The notes: a model not told the origin generated them from the sequence alone. 64,000 nt of DNA from Streptomyces sp. NA04227 (GCF_013364195.1 NZ_CP054918.1:7367001-7431000); one strand, 5' to 3'; shown: positions 1 to 9,905, counted from the first letter of the stretch. Made by a program: numbers and translations.

Positions 1-1733
1 TCGGAGAACTGGTGCGCGAGGATACGGAAGGTACGGATCGACTCCGCCTGGGAGACCAGTGTGTTCGCGGCGACCACGGCCCGGCGCACCTCGGTCTCCA
101 GATCCGAGTCGTGCACCAGCTCGGCGGGCGACAACTGCGGCTTGTCGCGCATGGCGAGCCAGTGCTCCACGGCGTCCGCGTCCAGGGTGACGAGGGCCGC
201 GATGTACGGGCGGTCGTTGCCGACGACGATGCACTGGGCCACCAGCGGGTGGTCCCGGACCCGCTCCTCCAGCTGCGTCGGTGAGACGCTCTTGCCGCCG
301 GAGGTCACCAGGATCTCCTTCTTGCGCCCGGTGATGGTCAGATAGCCGTCCTCGTCCAGCGAGCCGAGATCACCGGTGGCGAACCAGCCGTCGTGCAGTG
401 TCGCGTCGGTGGCCTTGGGGTTGTTGAGGTAGCCCTGGAAGACGTTGCCGCCGCGCAGCCACACCTCGCCGTCCTCGGCGATGTGCACCGTGGTGCCGGG
501 GATGGCCTGCCCCACCGTGCCGAAGCGGGTCCGCTCGGGCGGGTTCGCGGTGGCCGCGGCGCTCGTCTCGGTCAGGCCGTAGCCCTCGTAGATGGTGACT
601 CCGGCGCCGTGGAAGAACAGCCCGAGGCGCCGGTCCATCGCGGAGCCGCCCGAGAACGCGTGCCGCACCCGCCCGCCCATGGCCTCGCGGACCTTGGCGT
701 AGACGAGCTTGTCGTAGATCTGGTGCTGCACCCGCAGTCCGGCCGACGGTCCCGGTCCCTTGTCGAAGGCCTTCTGCTCCAGCGCCTCCGCGTAGCGCAC
801 CGCGACGTCGACCGCCTTCTCGAAGGGGCCGCCCTTGCCGGACCGTTCCGCCTTGCGCAGCCCGGCCTGGAAGATCTTCTCGAAGATGTACGGGACCGCC
901 AGGATGAACGTCGGCCGGAAGGCCGCGAGATCGGGCAGCAGCGCGGCGGCGTTCAGCGAGGGCTGGTGGCCGAGTTTGATCCGTCCGCGCACCGCGGCGA
1001 CCTCGATCATCCGTCCGAAGACGTGCGCGAGCGGCAGGAAGAGCAGGGTGGCGGGCACCGCGTCGCGGCGTGTCTGGAAGACCGGCTCCCAGCGGCTGAT
1101 CAAGGTGTCCGCCTCGAACATCATGTTCGCGTGCGAGATCAGACAGCCCTTCGGGCGGCCGGTGGTGCCCGAGGTGTAGATGATCGTCGCGACCGAGTCC
1201 GGGGTGACCGCGTGCCGGTGGCGTTCCACCATGTCGTCGTCGACCTGTTCGCCCGAGTGGTACAGCTCGGCCACCGCGTCCGCGTCGAGCTGCCACAGGC
1301 GGCGCAGGTGCGGCAGCCGGTCGATGACCGAGCCGATGGTCATGGCGTGGTCCTCGTGCTCGACCATCGCCGCCGAGACGTCCGCGTCGTGCAGCATCCA
1401 CAGGACCTGTTCGGCGGAGGACGTCGGGTAGATCGGCACGACCTGGGCGCCGACGGCCCACAGCGCGTAGTCGAAGAGGGTCCACTCGTAGCGGGTGCGG
1501 CACATGATCGCCACCCGGTCCCCGAACCGCACTCCTTCGGCGAGCAGTCCCTTGGCCAGTTTCATGACCTCGTCGCGGAACTCCGCAGCGGTCACATCGA
1601 GCCAGCGTCCGTCCTGCGACTTACGGCCGAGCACCACACACCGAGCGTCCTCAAGGGCATTGTCGAACACGGCGTCGGCCAGGCCGCCCACGGGCGGCTG
1701 CGACGCCACCGGGGGGGTGGTGAACTCGCGCAA
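1..1733 (-). CDS. Long-chain acyl-CoA synthetase (AMP-forming), 3' end outside window
   Basis: Activates a fatty or other carboxylic acid to its CoA thioester via an acyl-adenylate. Visible are the AMP-binding P-loop signature (TIIYTSGTTGRPKGCLISH, about residues 170-190), the YGLTETSAA motif, the TGDLGSLDEDGYLTITGRKKE adenylation hinge split over GDLGSLDEDGY and GRKKEILVTSGGK, and the FadD15-like start RYEWTLFDYALWAVGAQVVP. About 577 residues are present, close to the roughly 600 usual for this group, so only a short C-terminal tail is missing. The start is TTG at 1733, preceded by AAGGAG at good spacing; there is no ATG in that position. It is divergent from the CapA-like gene. Substrate length cannot be told from sequence. 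Confidence 0.93.
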   Translation of the reverse strand, partial: MREFTTPPVASQPPVGGLADAVFDNALEDARCVVLGRKSQDGRWLDVTAAEFRDEVMKLAKGLLAEGVRFGDRVAIMCRTRYEWTLFDYALWAVGAQVVPIYPTSSAEQVLWMLHDADVSAAMVEHEDHAMTIGSVIDRLPHLRRLWQLDADAVAELYHSGEQVDDDMVERHRHAVTPDSVATIIYTSGTTGRPKGCLISHANMMFEADTLISRWEPVFQTRRDAVPATLLFLPLAHVFGRMIEVAAVRGRIKLGHQPSLNAAALLPDLAAFRPTFILAVPYIFEKIFQAGLRKAERSGKGGPFEKAVDVAVRYAEALEQKAFDKGPGPSAGLRVQHQIYDKLVYAKVREAMGGRVRHAFSGGSAMDRRLGLFFHGAGVTIYEGYGLTETSAAATANPPERTRFGTVGQAIPGTTVHIAEDGEVWLRGGNVFQGYLNNPKATDATLHDGWFATGDLGSLDEDGYLTITGRKKEILVTSGGKSVSPTQLEERVRDHPLVAQCIVVGNDRPYIAALVTLDADAVEHWLAMRDKPQLSPAELVHDSDLETEVRRAVVAANTLVSQAESIRTFRILAHQFS

Positions 1734-2182
1734 TGTTGCTCCTTGTGGCGCTCCGCACAGCGCGGGTGACGGTACCCCAACAGGCGTCCGGACGGGAGGG
1801 GTGCCCGTGACCGCAGGACTGTGCATATCTACAGGTCAGGGCGGAAAAAGGGACCCACAAGGGGAGCGGGAGGACAGAATAGTTACGACTCGGTAGGTTT
1901 CGGTGGCGCAATCTCCACGGAATCTGTACCTGCCGCTTACGGCGTTCCAAAGGGTGCGCCGAGGCAGGTCCGCGCGTCCGGACAGAGACGTTGCCGTTCC
2001 GACGCACGGTCCCTCTCACTCGCGTCACTCGCCCTCTCACTTGCGCCGACCGGACCCGGCGAGGGCCGCCGGACGGCGGCAGCGCCCACCCCTTCGGGTT
2101 GCCCGGATGGCGACACCCCCGGCCCCGCCACAGCATCGGCCGCATGACAGTGCGTCATTCCGGAGGAACGGGAGCGGGTCCG
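1734..2182. other. Divergent intergenic region between acyl-CoA ligase and CapA-like gene
   Basis: About 450 bases without a convincing gene. It should hold both promoters. The open frames here lack ribosome-binding sites and family resemblance. I see no strong palindrome. Confidence 0.5.
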
Positions 2183-3331
2183 ATGCGAGGTTGGACAAGA
2201 CGTGTGCTGGTACCTGTGGCCCTTGCCGTGATCGGTGTGGCGACCGGATGCACCAGCGGTGGGGACGAGGGCGGCGGTCGGGGCGGACCCGTGAAGGCCG
2301 AGGAATCGACGCGTGACTTCACCCTGGTGGCCACCGGTGATCTCCTCGTCCACGACGCGGTCATCCGCCAGGCCGCCACCGACGCGGGCGGCTCGGGCTA
2401 CGACTTCCGGCCCATGCTCGCCGCCGCGAAACCACTGGTGTCCACCGCCGACGTGGCGATCTGCCACATGGAGACGGTCTACGGCGCGAACGGCGGCCCG
2501 TACACCGGATATCCGCTGTTCAAGACCCCGCCGCAGATCGCCCGAGGAGCGCGGGCCCTCGGCTACGACTCGTGTTCCACCGCCTCCAACCACACCATGG
2601 ACGCGGGAGCGGAAGGGGTTACGCGCACCCTCGGAGCCATGGACGCGGCACACCTGAAACACGCGGGCTCCGCCCGCAGCGCGCGTGAGCAGAGCACGCC
2701 GACGCTCCTGAGGGCGGGCGGCGCCACCCTCGCGCACCTCGCGTACACCTATGACACCAACGGCATTCCGGTACCCGCCGACCGCCCGTGGATGGTCAAC
2801 CTCCTGGAGCCGGACCGAATCCTCGCCGACGCCCGTGCCGCCCGCCGCGCCGGAGCCGACGTCGTGGTGGTCAGCGTGCACTGGGGCACCGAATGGCAAC
2901 AGGCACCGGACGAGCAGCAGGTCGACCTCGCCCGGCAGCTCACCGAGTCCAGGAGCCAGGGCCGCCGCGACATCGACCTCATCCTCGGCACCCACAACCA
3001 CGTGCCGCAGGCATTCGAAAAGGTCAACGGCACCTGGGTCGTCTACGGCCTCGGCGACCAGATCGCCGGACGCATGAACGATCCCCGGGGCCAGTTGGGT
3101 ACGGCGGCCCGCTTCACCTTCCGCCCGCCGCGCCAGCCCGGTAAGGCCTGGACCGTGAAGAAGGCGGAGGCCCTCCCGTACCGCATGGACAACGACCCGC
3201 TCCGGCTCGTCGACCTCAACAAGGCGGTGGCGGCCCACCCGGACCGCCCCGACTACGTCGACGCCCGCGACGCCATCCGGCAGGCGGTCCTCAGCCGGGG
3301 CGCGCAGGAGGCCGGGCTGGTCATGGACTAG
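2183..3331 (+). CDS. CapA-family (poly-gamma-glutamate synthesis type) lipoprotein
   Basis: A 382-residue exported protein of the CapA/metallophosphatase-like family. The N-terminus is a lipoprotein signal: MRGWTRR, a short hydrophobic stretch and a cysteine in VATGCTSGG (about residue 25). Family signatures follow in order: ATGDLLVHD, CHMETVYG, ASNHTMDAG, VSVHWGTEW and GTHNHVPQAFEKVNGTWVVYGLG, split as GTHNHVPQ and VVYGLGDQ. The conserved Asp, His and Asn residues are those of the calcineurin-like fold. The ATG at 2183 is chosen because it directly precedes the basic n-region; an upstream in-frame ATG at 2144 would bury the signal. In capsule producers CapA helps export polyglutamate, but no capB or capC genes are nearby, so its substrate is unknown. 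Confidence 0.9.
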   Translation: MRGWTRRVLVPVALAVIGVATGCTSGGDEGGGRGGPVKAEESTRDFTLVATGDLLVHDAVIRQAATDAGGSGYDFRPMLAAAKPLVSTADVAICHMETVYGANGGPYTGYPLFKTPPQIARGARALGYDSCSTASNHTMDAGAEGVTRTLGAMDAAHLKHAGSARSAREQSTPTLLRAGGATLAHLAYTYDTNGIPVPADRPWMVNLLEPDRILADARAARRAGADVVVVSVHWGTEWQQAPDEQQVDLARQLTESRSQGRRDIDLILGTHNHVPQAFEKVNGTWVVYGLGDQIAGRMNDPRGQLGTAARFTFRPPRQPGKAWTVKKAEALPYRMDNDPLRLVDLNKAVAAHPDRPDYVDARDAIRQAVLSRGAQEAGLVMD

Positions 3332-3365
3332 GACCTGAACCTGCGCACGCGCCCGCGCGGACAAT

Positions 3366-3409
3366 GCCGAACGCCCCCTCCGCACACGTTGGCGGAGGGG
3401 GCGTTCGGC
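3366..3409. terminator. Bidirectional terminator hairpin
   Basis: A perfect 18-bp inverted repeat (GCCGAACGCCCCCTCCGC and its complement) with an 8-base loop lies between the convergent capA-like and sialidase genes. It can terminate both transcripts. Confidence 0.85.
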
Positions 3410-3461
3410 GTCGTCGTCCGACGCTCTTCGAGAAGGTCGGCGGAGAGGACGTCAGCGGACC

Positions 3462-5402
3462 CTAGTGCGGTGCGGGACGCCCCGGCACCGTGTTCGCGGG
3501 ACGGCTGGTGACGTCGTCCAGCGGCAGCCGGACGAGCGGCCAGCCCACCAGGTTCGCGTTGCTGTCCGCGACACTGCGCACCTCGGCGTCGCTCAGCGCG
3601 CGGGCGTAGACCCGTACCTCGTCGATGGCGCCGTTGAAGTGCGCACGGCTGTCGAGGCGTTGGCCCACATGCACCCCGAAGGGCGAGTTGCGGGTCACCG
3701 AACCGGGCACGTCGGCCGAGCTGACCTGGGTGCCGTCCAGGAACATGGTCAGCTTCCCGCCGCCCCTGCGCAGGGCGATGTGGTGCCACTTGCCGTCGTT
3801 GTACGCCTTGGCGTCACGCACCCAGGCGGTCATCGGCGGGGTGGCACCACTGCGCGTGGTGATCAGCCCCGTGATCCGGTTGAGGGCCGGTTCGGCTCGC
3901 AGCCACACCTGCGGCTGGTTGGTGCCGATGCCGCCCATCCACAGCAGCGGCTGCTCCCCGGTGGTCGCCGAGTAGCGGAACCACATCGACGTCGTGAAGT
4001 CCCGTGTACCGAGCGGCAGTTCGTCCCGGTACGGCAGTCGTACGGCGTCGTCGCGGCCATCGAACTGTACGGCGCCGCCGTAGCGGCCCGGGGTCTCGGC
4101 GGGGTCGCCGAGCACCGTGGCCCGCTCGCTGTGCGGGGACTGGTCCGAGGTGGTGTCGTCCGGGCCCCTGCGGTCCCCGAGCCAGTCGATGCCGAAGCGC
4201 GCGAAACGGATCTCGTCGCGTGCGTCGACCGCGCCGCCCTCGTACATGAGGCCGACCGAGCCCGAACCGATCTGCACCAGGTCCGAGTAACCGGCCCAGT
4301 CCGTACTGACCACGGTGCCCCGGTCCACGCTCTCCCAGGTGCGGCCGCCGTCGTAGGAGCTGCGGATCATCATGGTGCGCCGCCGGTCCGGGTCGGCCGG
4401 TGCCGCGAGCAGCATCCGGTCGCCCACCCGCAGACAGGCGGCCTGGACCTGCGGGGTGTACATGTCCGGGATCGACTCGAAGGGCCGGGCGAAGCTGTCG
4501 CCGCCGTCACGGCTCAGGGCGTGCGTACGGTGGCCCAGATCGGTGCCGTCCTGCTCGCGCCCGCTGACGTACACCGTGCCGTCGGAGTTCTCCTCCAGCG
4601 TGAGCTCGGACGGCTTCTGCCGGAACGTACCGTCGGCCGCGATGGGATAGCTGTCCTTCGCGCCGACCCGCCAGCTCTTGCCGCCGTCGTCACTGACCAC
4701 CAGCGCCGCGTGGTTCTCGGTGACCCGGCCGCCGGCGTAGGACTCGGCGTTGACTCCGAAGACGAGCCTGCCCGCGTGCGCTCCCTTGGTGAGCTGGATG
4801 CCGTGCACCGGGCCGGTGGCGTACCAGGAGTTCCACGACTCGGGCAGGATCTCGTCGCTCAGGTCGCGCGGCGCGGACCAGGTCTTGCCGTCGTCGTCGC
4901 TGTACTGCAGATGCGGTCTGCGGTCGCACGGCACATCGCAGTTGCCGCCGCCGGGTTTGCCGGTGTTCCAGGTCTCCGCGAGCAGGATGCGGCCGGTACG
5001 CCGGTCCACGACCGGTGCCGGGTTGCCGTGGGTGTCGCCCGCCCCGGCGTTGACCACCTTCAGGCCGCTCCAGGTGCGGCCGCCGTCCTCGGACCGTTTG
5101 ACGACGATGTCGATGTCACCGGCGTCGGAACAGTCGTTGGTGCGGCCCTCGGCGAACGCGAGGAGTGTGCCGTCGTTGGTCCGTACGACCGCCGGGATCC
5201 GGAAGCAGGCGTAGCCCGGATCCTGGGAAGCCTTGAAGAGAACCTGTTGGTCCAGGCCCTGTGCGTCCGCCCCGGACGCTTCCGGGGCGGCGGTGGCGGA
5301 GCTGGGGAGCGAGACGACGGCGACGGTGGACGCCCCGGCGACGAACAGACGTAAGGCCCGAAGACGTGCGGTGGTGAGGCGTGCCCTGAGGCGTGACGGC
5401 AT
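3462..5402 (-). CDS. Secreted exo-alpha-sialidase with C-terminal LamG-like domain
   Basis: A 646-residue secreted enzyme predicted to remove terminal sialic acids from glycoconjugates. Residues 1 to about 38 form a signal peptide (arginine-rich start, hydrophobic core, ends ATAA). The sialidase propeller follows: the CFRIPAVVRT motif with the catalytic-site arginine, then five Asp-boxes (SEDGGRTW, SDDDGKTW, SDDGGKSW, SRDGGDSF, SYDGGRTW). After about residue 420 comes a LamG/concanavalin-like domain (GGAVQFDGRDDAVRLP through GAIDEVRVYARAL), likely carbohydrate-binding. The ATG at 5402 has AAGGGCAGG upstream; an in-frame ATG at 5420 is the alternative. No sialic-acid uptake or catabolic genes are adjacent. 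Confidence 0.92.
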   Translation of the reverse strand: MPSRLRARLTTARLRALRLFVAGASTVAVVSLPSSATAAPEASGADAQGLDQQVLFKASQDPGYACFRIPAVVRTNDGTLLAFAEGRTNDCSDAGDIDIVVKRSEDGGRTWSGLKVVNAGAGDTHGNPAPVVDRRTGRILLAETWNTGKPGGGNCDVPCDRRPHLQYSDDDGKTWSAPRDLSDEILPESWNSWYATGPVHGIQLTKGAHAGRLVFGVNAESYAGGRVTENHAALVVSDDGGKSWRVGAKDSYPIAADGTFRQKPSELTLEENSDGTVYVSGREQDGTDLGHRTHALSRDGGDSFARPFESIPDMYTPQVQAACLRVGDRMLLAAPADPDRRRTMMIRSSYDGGRTWESVDRGTVVSTDWAGYSDLVQIGSGSVGLMYEGGAVDARDEIRFARFGIDWLGDRRGPDDTTSDQSPHSERATVLGDPAETPGRYGGAVQFDGRDDAVRLPYRDELPLGTRDFTTSMWFRYSATTGEQPLLWMGGIGTNQPQVWLRAEPALNRITGLITTRSGATPPMTAWVRDAKAYNDGKWHHIALRRGGGKLTMFLDGTQVSSADVPGSVTRNSPFGVHVGQRLDSRAHFNGAIDEVRVYARALSDAEVRSVADSNANLVGWPLVRLPLDDVTSRPANTVPGRPAPH

Positions 5403-5435
5403 GTGCGACCTGCCCTTCATGTCATCCGAACATCT

Positions 5436-5450
5436 GGACATCCCACGTCC
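5436..5450. promoter_or_regulatory. Imperfect palindrome upstream of sialidase
   Basis: GGACATCCCACGTCC (arms match 5 of 6) lies 34 bases upstream of the chosen sialidase start. GntR-type operators often have this GGAC...GTCC shape, so it may control the gene. This is inference only. Confidence 0.3.
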
Positions 5451-5885
5451 AACCTGCGCAACCCAGACGCTACTTGTGCCTCCGCGCACCCCACAAGGAC
5501 CGTGCGCATGGGTAATGCGGTAAGCACATTCTCGGCTTATGTCACGGCCTGCCCGATCTGCGTCTCTCGTACCCGGACGCGCTTGAACCGAATCGCAAGG
5601 TCCGTCTCAACTTGCTTTGTTGCAAAGGGGAGTTGGCGTACTCCGGGATGCGGACGGGCGGTGTCGGAGGCCGGGTGCGCCTTCGGGTCCACGGGGCATT
5701 CAGCGGTATTCGGCGGCTGAGGAAGTGTCACCCGGTCGGCGCAGCCCGGGCGATTCGCGGCGGAGGCGCGGGCGTGCAGGGCGGATTCGTGGGGCCGAAC
5801 GGGCGGTTCACATGGTGGCGCCGTTCACAAAGAGAACGGCACGGCTCGGGGAGGGAAGCGGTACGGCTCGGGAAAGCGGTCCGGT
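5451..5885. other. Intergenic region between fdhD and sialidase genes
   Basis: About 435 bases with no convincing gene. A small palindrome CTTTG-ttg-CAAAG sits at 5615-5627. Just before the fdhD stop (about 5838-5900) there are three imperfect direct copies of a CGGTACGGCTCGGGAAAG-like unit, of unknown role. Confidence 0.45.
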
Positions 5886-6734
5886 TCAGGAAAGCCGGGC
5901 CGGGGATTCGAGGGCCAGGCGGTGCTCACCGGCGTAGACGTTCATGGAGGCACCGCGCAGGAAGCCGACCAGGGTCAGTCCCTGTTCGGCGGCCAGGTCG
6001 ACCGCGAGAGCGGAGGGTGCGGAGACCGCGGCGAGTACCGGGATCCCGGCCATCACCGCCTTCTGCACCAGCTCGAACGAGGCCCGGCCCGACACCAGGA
6101 GGATGCTGCGCGACAGCGGGAGCCGTCCGCCTTGGAGGGCGCGCCCGACGACCTTGTCCACGGCGTTGTGCCGCCCCACGTCCTCGCGCAGATCGAGGAG
6201 TTCGCCCTCGGGCGAGAAGAGCGCCGCGGCGTGCAGGCCGCCGGTGCGGTCGAAGACCTGCTGTGCGGCGCGCAGCCGGTCCGGCAGTACGGAGAACAGG
6301 GCGGGGTCGAGGCGCAGCGGCGGCTGGTCCGCGATGGCGAGCCGGGCCGTGGTCCGTACCGCCTCCAGGCTCGCCTTGCCGCACAGTCCGCACGAGGAGC
6401 TCGTATAGACGTTGCGTTCCAGCGTGATGTCCGGGATCGGCACCGAGGGCGCGGTCCGTACGTCGACGACGTTGTACGTGTTGGAGCCGTCCTCGGTCGC
6501 CCCCGCGCAGTAGACGATGCTGGCGAGCTCGTCCGCCGCGGCGAGTACGCCCTCGCTCACCAGAAAGCCGGCCGCCAGCGCGAAGTCGTCGCCGGGTGTG
6601 CGCATGGTGACCGCGATCCGGCGCCCGTTGAGACGGATCTCCAGCGGCTCCTCGGCGACCAGGGTGTCGGGGCGCTGCGAGAGCTGTCCGTCGCGAATGC
6701 GCAGAACGCGGCGGCGCTCGGTGACTCGGCCCAT
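5886..6734 (-). CDS. fdhD: Formate dehydrogenase accessory sulfurtransferase FdhD
   Basis: A cytoplasmic protein of 282 residues. FdhD passes sulfur from a cysteine desulfurase to the molybdenum cofactor of formate dehydrogenase or related oxidoreductases. The sulfur-carrying cysteines C115 and C118 lie in SSSCGLCGK. Other family signatures are MRTPGDDFALAAGFLVSEG and EDVGRHNAVDKVVG near the middle, and LLVSGRASFELVQKA near the end. The ATG at 6734 gives the usual family length; it has only a weak ribosome-binding site, and an N-terminal extension upstream is possible. No formate dehydrogenase gene is in the window. Confidence 0.95.
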   Translation of the reverse strand: MGRVTERRRVLRIRDGQLSQRPDTLVAEEPLEIRLNGRRIAVTMRTPGDDFALAAGFLVSEGVLAAADELASIVYCAGATEDGSNTYNVVDVRTAPSVPIPDITLERNVYTSSSCGLCGKASLEAVRTTARLAIADQPPLRLDPALFSVLPDRLRAAQQVFDRTGGLHAAALFSPEGELLDLREDVGRHNAVDKVVGRALQGGRLPLSRSILLVSGRASFELVQKAVMAGIPVLAAVSAPSALAVDLAAEQGLTLVGFLRGASMNVYAGEHRLALESPARLS

Positions 6735-7195
6735 GGTGGAAATCGACCCCGATTCTCTGATCCGCACCACCCGGCGCGGCCTCTCGCTTCGCGCCCATTG
6801 TCCTGCACCGGCCCCGCACGCGGCGCACGGCGAGTGTGACCGTCTGCGCACCCGCCGCCCGTACTCGCCCCTACGCGTCCGCCTGTCATTCCGGGAGCTG
6901 CTGCTACGGGCCCCCGCCCCCGCACTTCCGCTACGACGTGACTCCTTGTCCGGAGCGCAAGCGGCATTGTGAAATCCCGTCCGCGAATGACAGGAGTAAC
7001 CGGCGCGATCCGGCGGATTCGCAGGTGCGGAAGCGCGTTGGCAACCCGTTCGCAGTGGGGCGTCAGCATTTTCCCGACCGGCCTGTCGTCATCGAACCGG
7101 ACAAGGTGTGATGGCTTTTCCTGTTGCAGTTCCACTCCGTTCCTGCGGCATGCAATGCGCAGACTCGTGGGAGGTCACAGGAAGGGGGACGTTCC
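6735..7195. other. Divergent intergenic region fdhD / KAS III
   Basis: About 460 bases with no supported gene. It must contain the promoters of fdhD and the downstream synthase. No strong repeat, riboswitch or tRNA-like fold was recognised. Confidence 0.45.
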
Positions 7196-8143
7196 ATGAA
7201 CGGCTCACGTATTGCCGCCGTGGGGCACTATCAGCCGGCTCGCGTGCTGACCAATCACGAACTGTCGACCATGGTGGACACGAGTGACGAGTGGATCACC
7301 ACTCGTGCGGGCATCCGCACCCGCCGTATCGCGGGCCCCGAGGAGCCGGTGGACGAACTCGGCGCGCACGCGGCGGCCAAGGCGCTCGCCGCGGCCGGGC
7401 TCACACCCGGCGACATCGACCTGATCCTGGTCGCGACGTCCACCGCCATCGACCGTTCGCCGAACATGGCCGCGCGCATCGCCGCGCGCCTGGGCGTTCC
7501 CTCGGCCGCGACCCTGGACATCAACGTGGTGTGCGCGGGCTTCACCCACACCCTGGCCACCGCCGACCACACCGTGCGCGCGGGCGGCGCGCAGCGGGTG
7601 CTCGTGATCGGCTCGGACAAGATGTCCGACGTCGCCGACTGGGACGACCGCAGCAGTTGCATCCTGATGGGCGACGGCGCGGGCGCCGTGGTGGTGGAGG
7701 CCTGCGCCGAGGGCGAGGAACCGGGAATCTCGCCGGTGGTCTGGGGCTCGATACCCGAGATGGGTGACGCGGTACGTATCGAGGGCTCGCCGCCGCGCTT
7801 CAAGCAGCAGGGCCAGACCGTCTACCGGTGGGCGACCACCGAACTCCCGCCCATCGCCCGGCGCGTGTGCGCCCGCGCCGGGATCGAACCGTCCGACCTC
7901 GACGGCATCGTGCTGCACCAGGCCAATCTGCGCATCATCGAGCGGCTCGCCGAGCGGTTCGGCGCTCCGAACGCGGTGGTCGCCAAGGACGTCGTCAACT
8001 CCGGCAACACCTCGGCCGCGAGCATCCCCGTGGCCCTGTCCAAACTCGTCGAACAGGGCGAGATCGGCACCGGCGACCGCGTCCTGCTCTTCGGATTCGG
8101 CGGCAATCTGTCGTACGCGGGACAGGTCGTGCGCTGTCCCTGA
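7196..8143 (+). CDS. Beta-ketoacyl-ACP synthase III family protein (FabH-like)
   Basis: A 315-residue thiolase-fold condensing enzyme. FabH proteins start fatty-acid synthesis by condensing an acyl-CoA with malonyl-ACP; paralogues serve secondary metabolism or make other ketones. The catalytic triad is complete: C113 in NVVCAGFTH, H241 in VLHQANLRI and N271 in VNSGNTSAAS. The C-terminal GFGGNLSYAG motif is also present. The ATG at 7196 follows GGAAGGGGGACGTTCC. The gene stands alone and not in a fabD-acpP-fabF operon, so it is probably an accessory paralogue. Its acyl primer is unknown. Confidence 0.92.
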   Translation: MNGSRIAAVGHYQPARVLTNHELSTMVDTSDEWITTRAGIRTRRIAGPEEPVDELGAHAAAKALAAAGLTPGDIDLILVATSTAIDRSPNMAARIAARLGVPSAATLDINVVCAGFTHTLATADHTVRAGGAQRVLVIGSDKMSDVADWDDRSSCILMGDGAGAVVVEACAEGEEPGISPVVWGSIPEMGDAVRIEGSPPRFKQQGQTVYRWATTELPPIARRVCARAGIEPSDLDGIVLHQANLRIIERLAERFGAPNAVVAKDVVNSGNTSAASIPVALSKLVEQGEIGTGDRVLLFGFGGNLSYAGQVVRCP

Positions 8144-8160
8144 GACCTACATACGACGAG

Positions 8161-8192
8161 AAGGGGTCCGGCGATCGCCCGCCGGGCCCCTT
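8161..8192 (+). terminator. Terminator hairpin after the FabH-like gene
   Basis: AAGGGGTCCGGCG pairs with CGCCGGGCCCCTT (one U-G wobble) across a 6-base loop, 17 bases after the stop codon and between convergent genes. Confidence 0.75.
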
Positions 8193-8350
8193 CCCTTACT
8201 CCCTGCACTTCCCGGCACTGCCAAGTCGAGCGCGGCGCCGCCCTCCCGGGAGGGAAGTTCCGTCCAACCGCTCCCGGCAGCGGGGAGGTTGCCCGTCACG
8301 GCGTGGCCGAAGCTCTCGTCGACCAGGTAGGTGGCGCCGGTCCACCGCAT

Positions 8351-9763
8351 TCAGGAGTCGCTGTCCTGGATCCGCCGCCAGGGAGCCGCCTCTTCGATCT
8401 CGAAGGCGAGTTGCAGCAGGGTGCGCTCGTTGCCGTGTCCCGCGGAGAAGTGGACGCCGATCGGAAGCCCGCCCGTGGTGCGTCCCATGGGAAGGGAGAT
8501 CGCGGGCCCGCCCGAGGTGTTGTTGAACGGGGTGAAGCAGGCGTACGCGTGGAGCCGCGCGAAGAGCGACTCGAAGCCCTCCTCGGGGGACAGGTGCCCG
8601 ATCTCGGGTGTGGTGTGGCCGACGACGGGCGAGAGCACCACATCGACGTCGGCGAACATCCGCGCGTAGTCGATCTTGGACCGGCGCAGGCGGCGGATGA
8701 CGCCGGGCAGCCGTCGGCGGTTGGTCCGGTACTGCGCCGCCAGACCGGCGGTCAGCGGGTCGAGTGCCGAGCGGTCGAAGTCCGGCGAGAACACGCGCTT
8801 GCCGTTGCTGCCGAGGAGGTGGGCGAGCAACTGCCAGTAGAGGCTGAAGTCCTCGGGGAAGCCGGAGCCCGCCGTGATCTCGACGGGTACGACCTGGTGG
8901 CCCATCCCTTCGAGCAGTGTGGCCGCGTCCTTGACGGCGCCGCGGGTCTCCTCGTCCGTGGGCTGCGGCGTGATCGAGTCGAGCACCAGGCCGATCTTGA
9001 GGCGGCGCTTGGCCGGACCGGTCACATCGCCGACCGGCATGAGCCCGCCACGCGGCCGGAGCCTCTCGAACCCGGCGAACACCAGCGCCGTGTCGCGCAC
9101 GCTGCGCGTCAGCACGCCCTCGGTGACGAGCTGGACGGGCAGCCAGCGCTGAGCGGGCGGCCCCGGCAGGCGGCCCCGGGTGGGCTTGAGGCCGATCAGT
9201 CCGCAGGCCGCGGCGGGGATCCGGATCGAGCCGCCGCCGTCGTTGGCGTGCGCGATCGGCAGGGCGCCCGCGGCGACGAGCGCGGCCGAGCCGCCCGAGG
9301 AGGCGCCGGGGGAGTAGCGCGGGTTCCACGGGTTACGGGTCGGCGGTAGGCCGACGTACTCGGTGGAGGCGTTCAGGCCGAACTCGGGCAGCGTCGACTT
9401 GCCGACATTGGTGAGGCCGAGACCGAGCAGCAGCCGCGAGATCGGTGCGTGGCTCGGTGCGCGCCGGGCGGTGAAGGCGGCCGAGCCGTGCTGCGAGGGG
9501 AGTCCGGCGACATCGGTGTTGTCCTTGATGATGGTCGGCACCCCGGCCAGCGGTCCGCCGACCGCCTGTGCGGACAGCGCTCCCTCGAAGTCGCTCTGCA
9601 GGACGGCGTTGAGCTCGGGCTGAACCTTCTCGATGCGCGCGATGGCCGCTTCGAGGACCTCCTCGCGGCTCAGTTCCTTGGCGGCGATCAGCTCTGCGAG
9701 GCCGGTGGCGTCGTGCTCACCGAGGGCGTCGTCCGTGAATGCGTGCACCCGTGCGCTGTCCAT
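8351..9763 (-). CDS. Amidase signature family hydrolase
   Basis: A 470-residue serine hydrolase that cleaves amides to acid plus ammonia or amine. The Ser-cisSer-Lys triad is visible: lysine in [13 protein letters not shown] and the glycine/serine loop [15 protein letters not shown] followed by [20 protein letters not shown] (split here as [15 protein letters not shown] and [10 protein letters not shown]). Length and motif order fit the AmiC/amidase group rather than GatA, and no gatB or gatC is nearby. The ATG at 9763 is taken because homology begins soon after it. A start at 9865 would add an arginine/proline-rich segment without family resemblance. Substrate is unknown. Confidence 0.9.
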   Translation of the reverse strand: MDSARVHAFTDDALGEHDATGLAELIAAKELSREEVLEAAIARIEKVQPELNAVLQSDFEGALSAQAVGGPLAGVPTIIKDNTDVAGLPSQHGSAAFTARRAPSHAPISRLLLGLGLTNVGKSTLPEFGLNASTEYVGLPPTRNPWNPRYSPGASSGGSAALVAAGALPIAHANDGGGSIRIPAAACGLIGLKPTRGRLPGPPAQRWLPVQLVTEGVLTRSVRDTALVFAGFERLRPRGGLMPVGDVTGPAKRRLKIGLVLDSITPQPTDEETRGAVKDAATLLEGMGHQVVPVEITAGSGFPEDFSLYWQLLAHLLGSNGKRVFSPDFDRSALDPLTAGLAAQYRTNRRRLPGVIRRLRRSKIDYARMFADVDVVLSPVVGHTTPEIGHLSPEEGFESLFARLHAYACFTPFNNTSGGPAISLPMGRTTGGLPIGVHFSAGHGNERTLLQLAFEIEEAAPWRRIQDSDS

Positions 9764-9905
9764 GCCGCAGATGTTACTTACGGGGAAACCGCGCGTACGC
9801 CCGGGCTCCGGTTCCGGCCGAGGCGGTCGGTGACGGGTGCGAAGGCGGGCTGTCACGGGAAACACAAAACGCGCGCCGATGTGCGGCGTGCGTCCTGATT
9901 CCTGC

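Noticed and set aside
370..1503. A 377-codon minus-strand frame inside the acyl-CoA ligase
   Set aside because: It is arginine/proline-rich and out of frame with the ligase motifs. The true frame starts with TTG at 1733.
3465..5354. A 629-codon plus-strand frame antisense to the sialidase
   Set aside because: Same artefact. The minus strand has signal peptide, FRIP motif and Asp-boxes.
8147..8350. A 67-codon frame starting directly after the amidase stop (TGAATG)
   Set aside because: The position looks like translational coupling, but the translation has no family resemblance and overlaps the terminator hairpin at 8161-8192.
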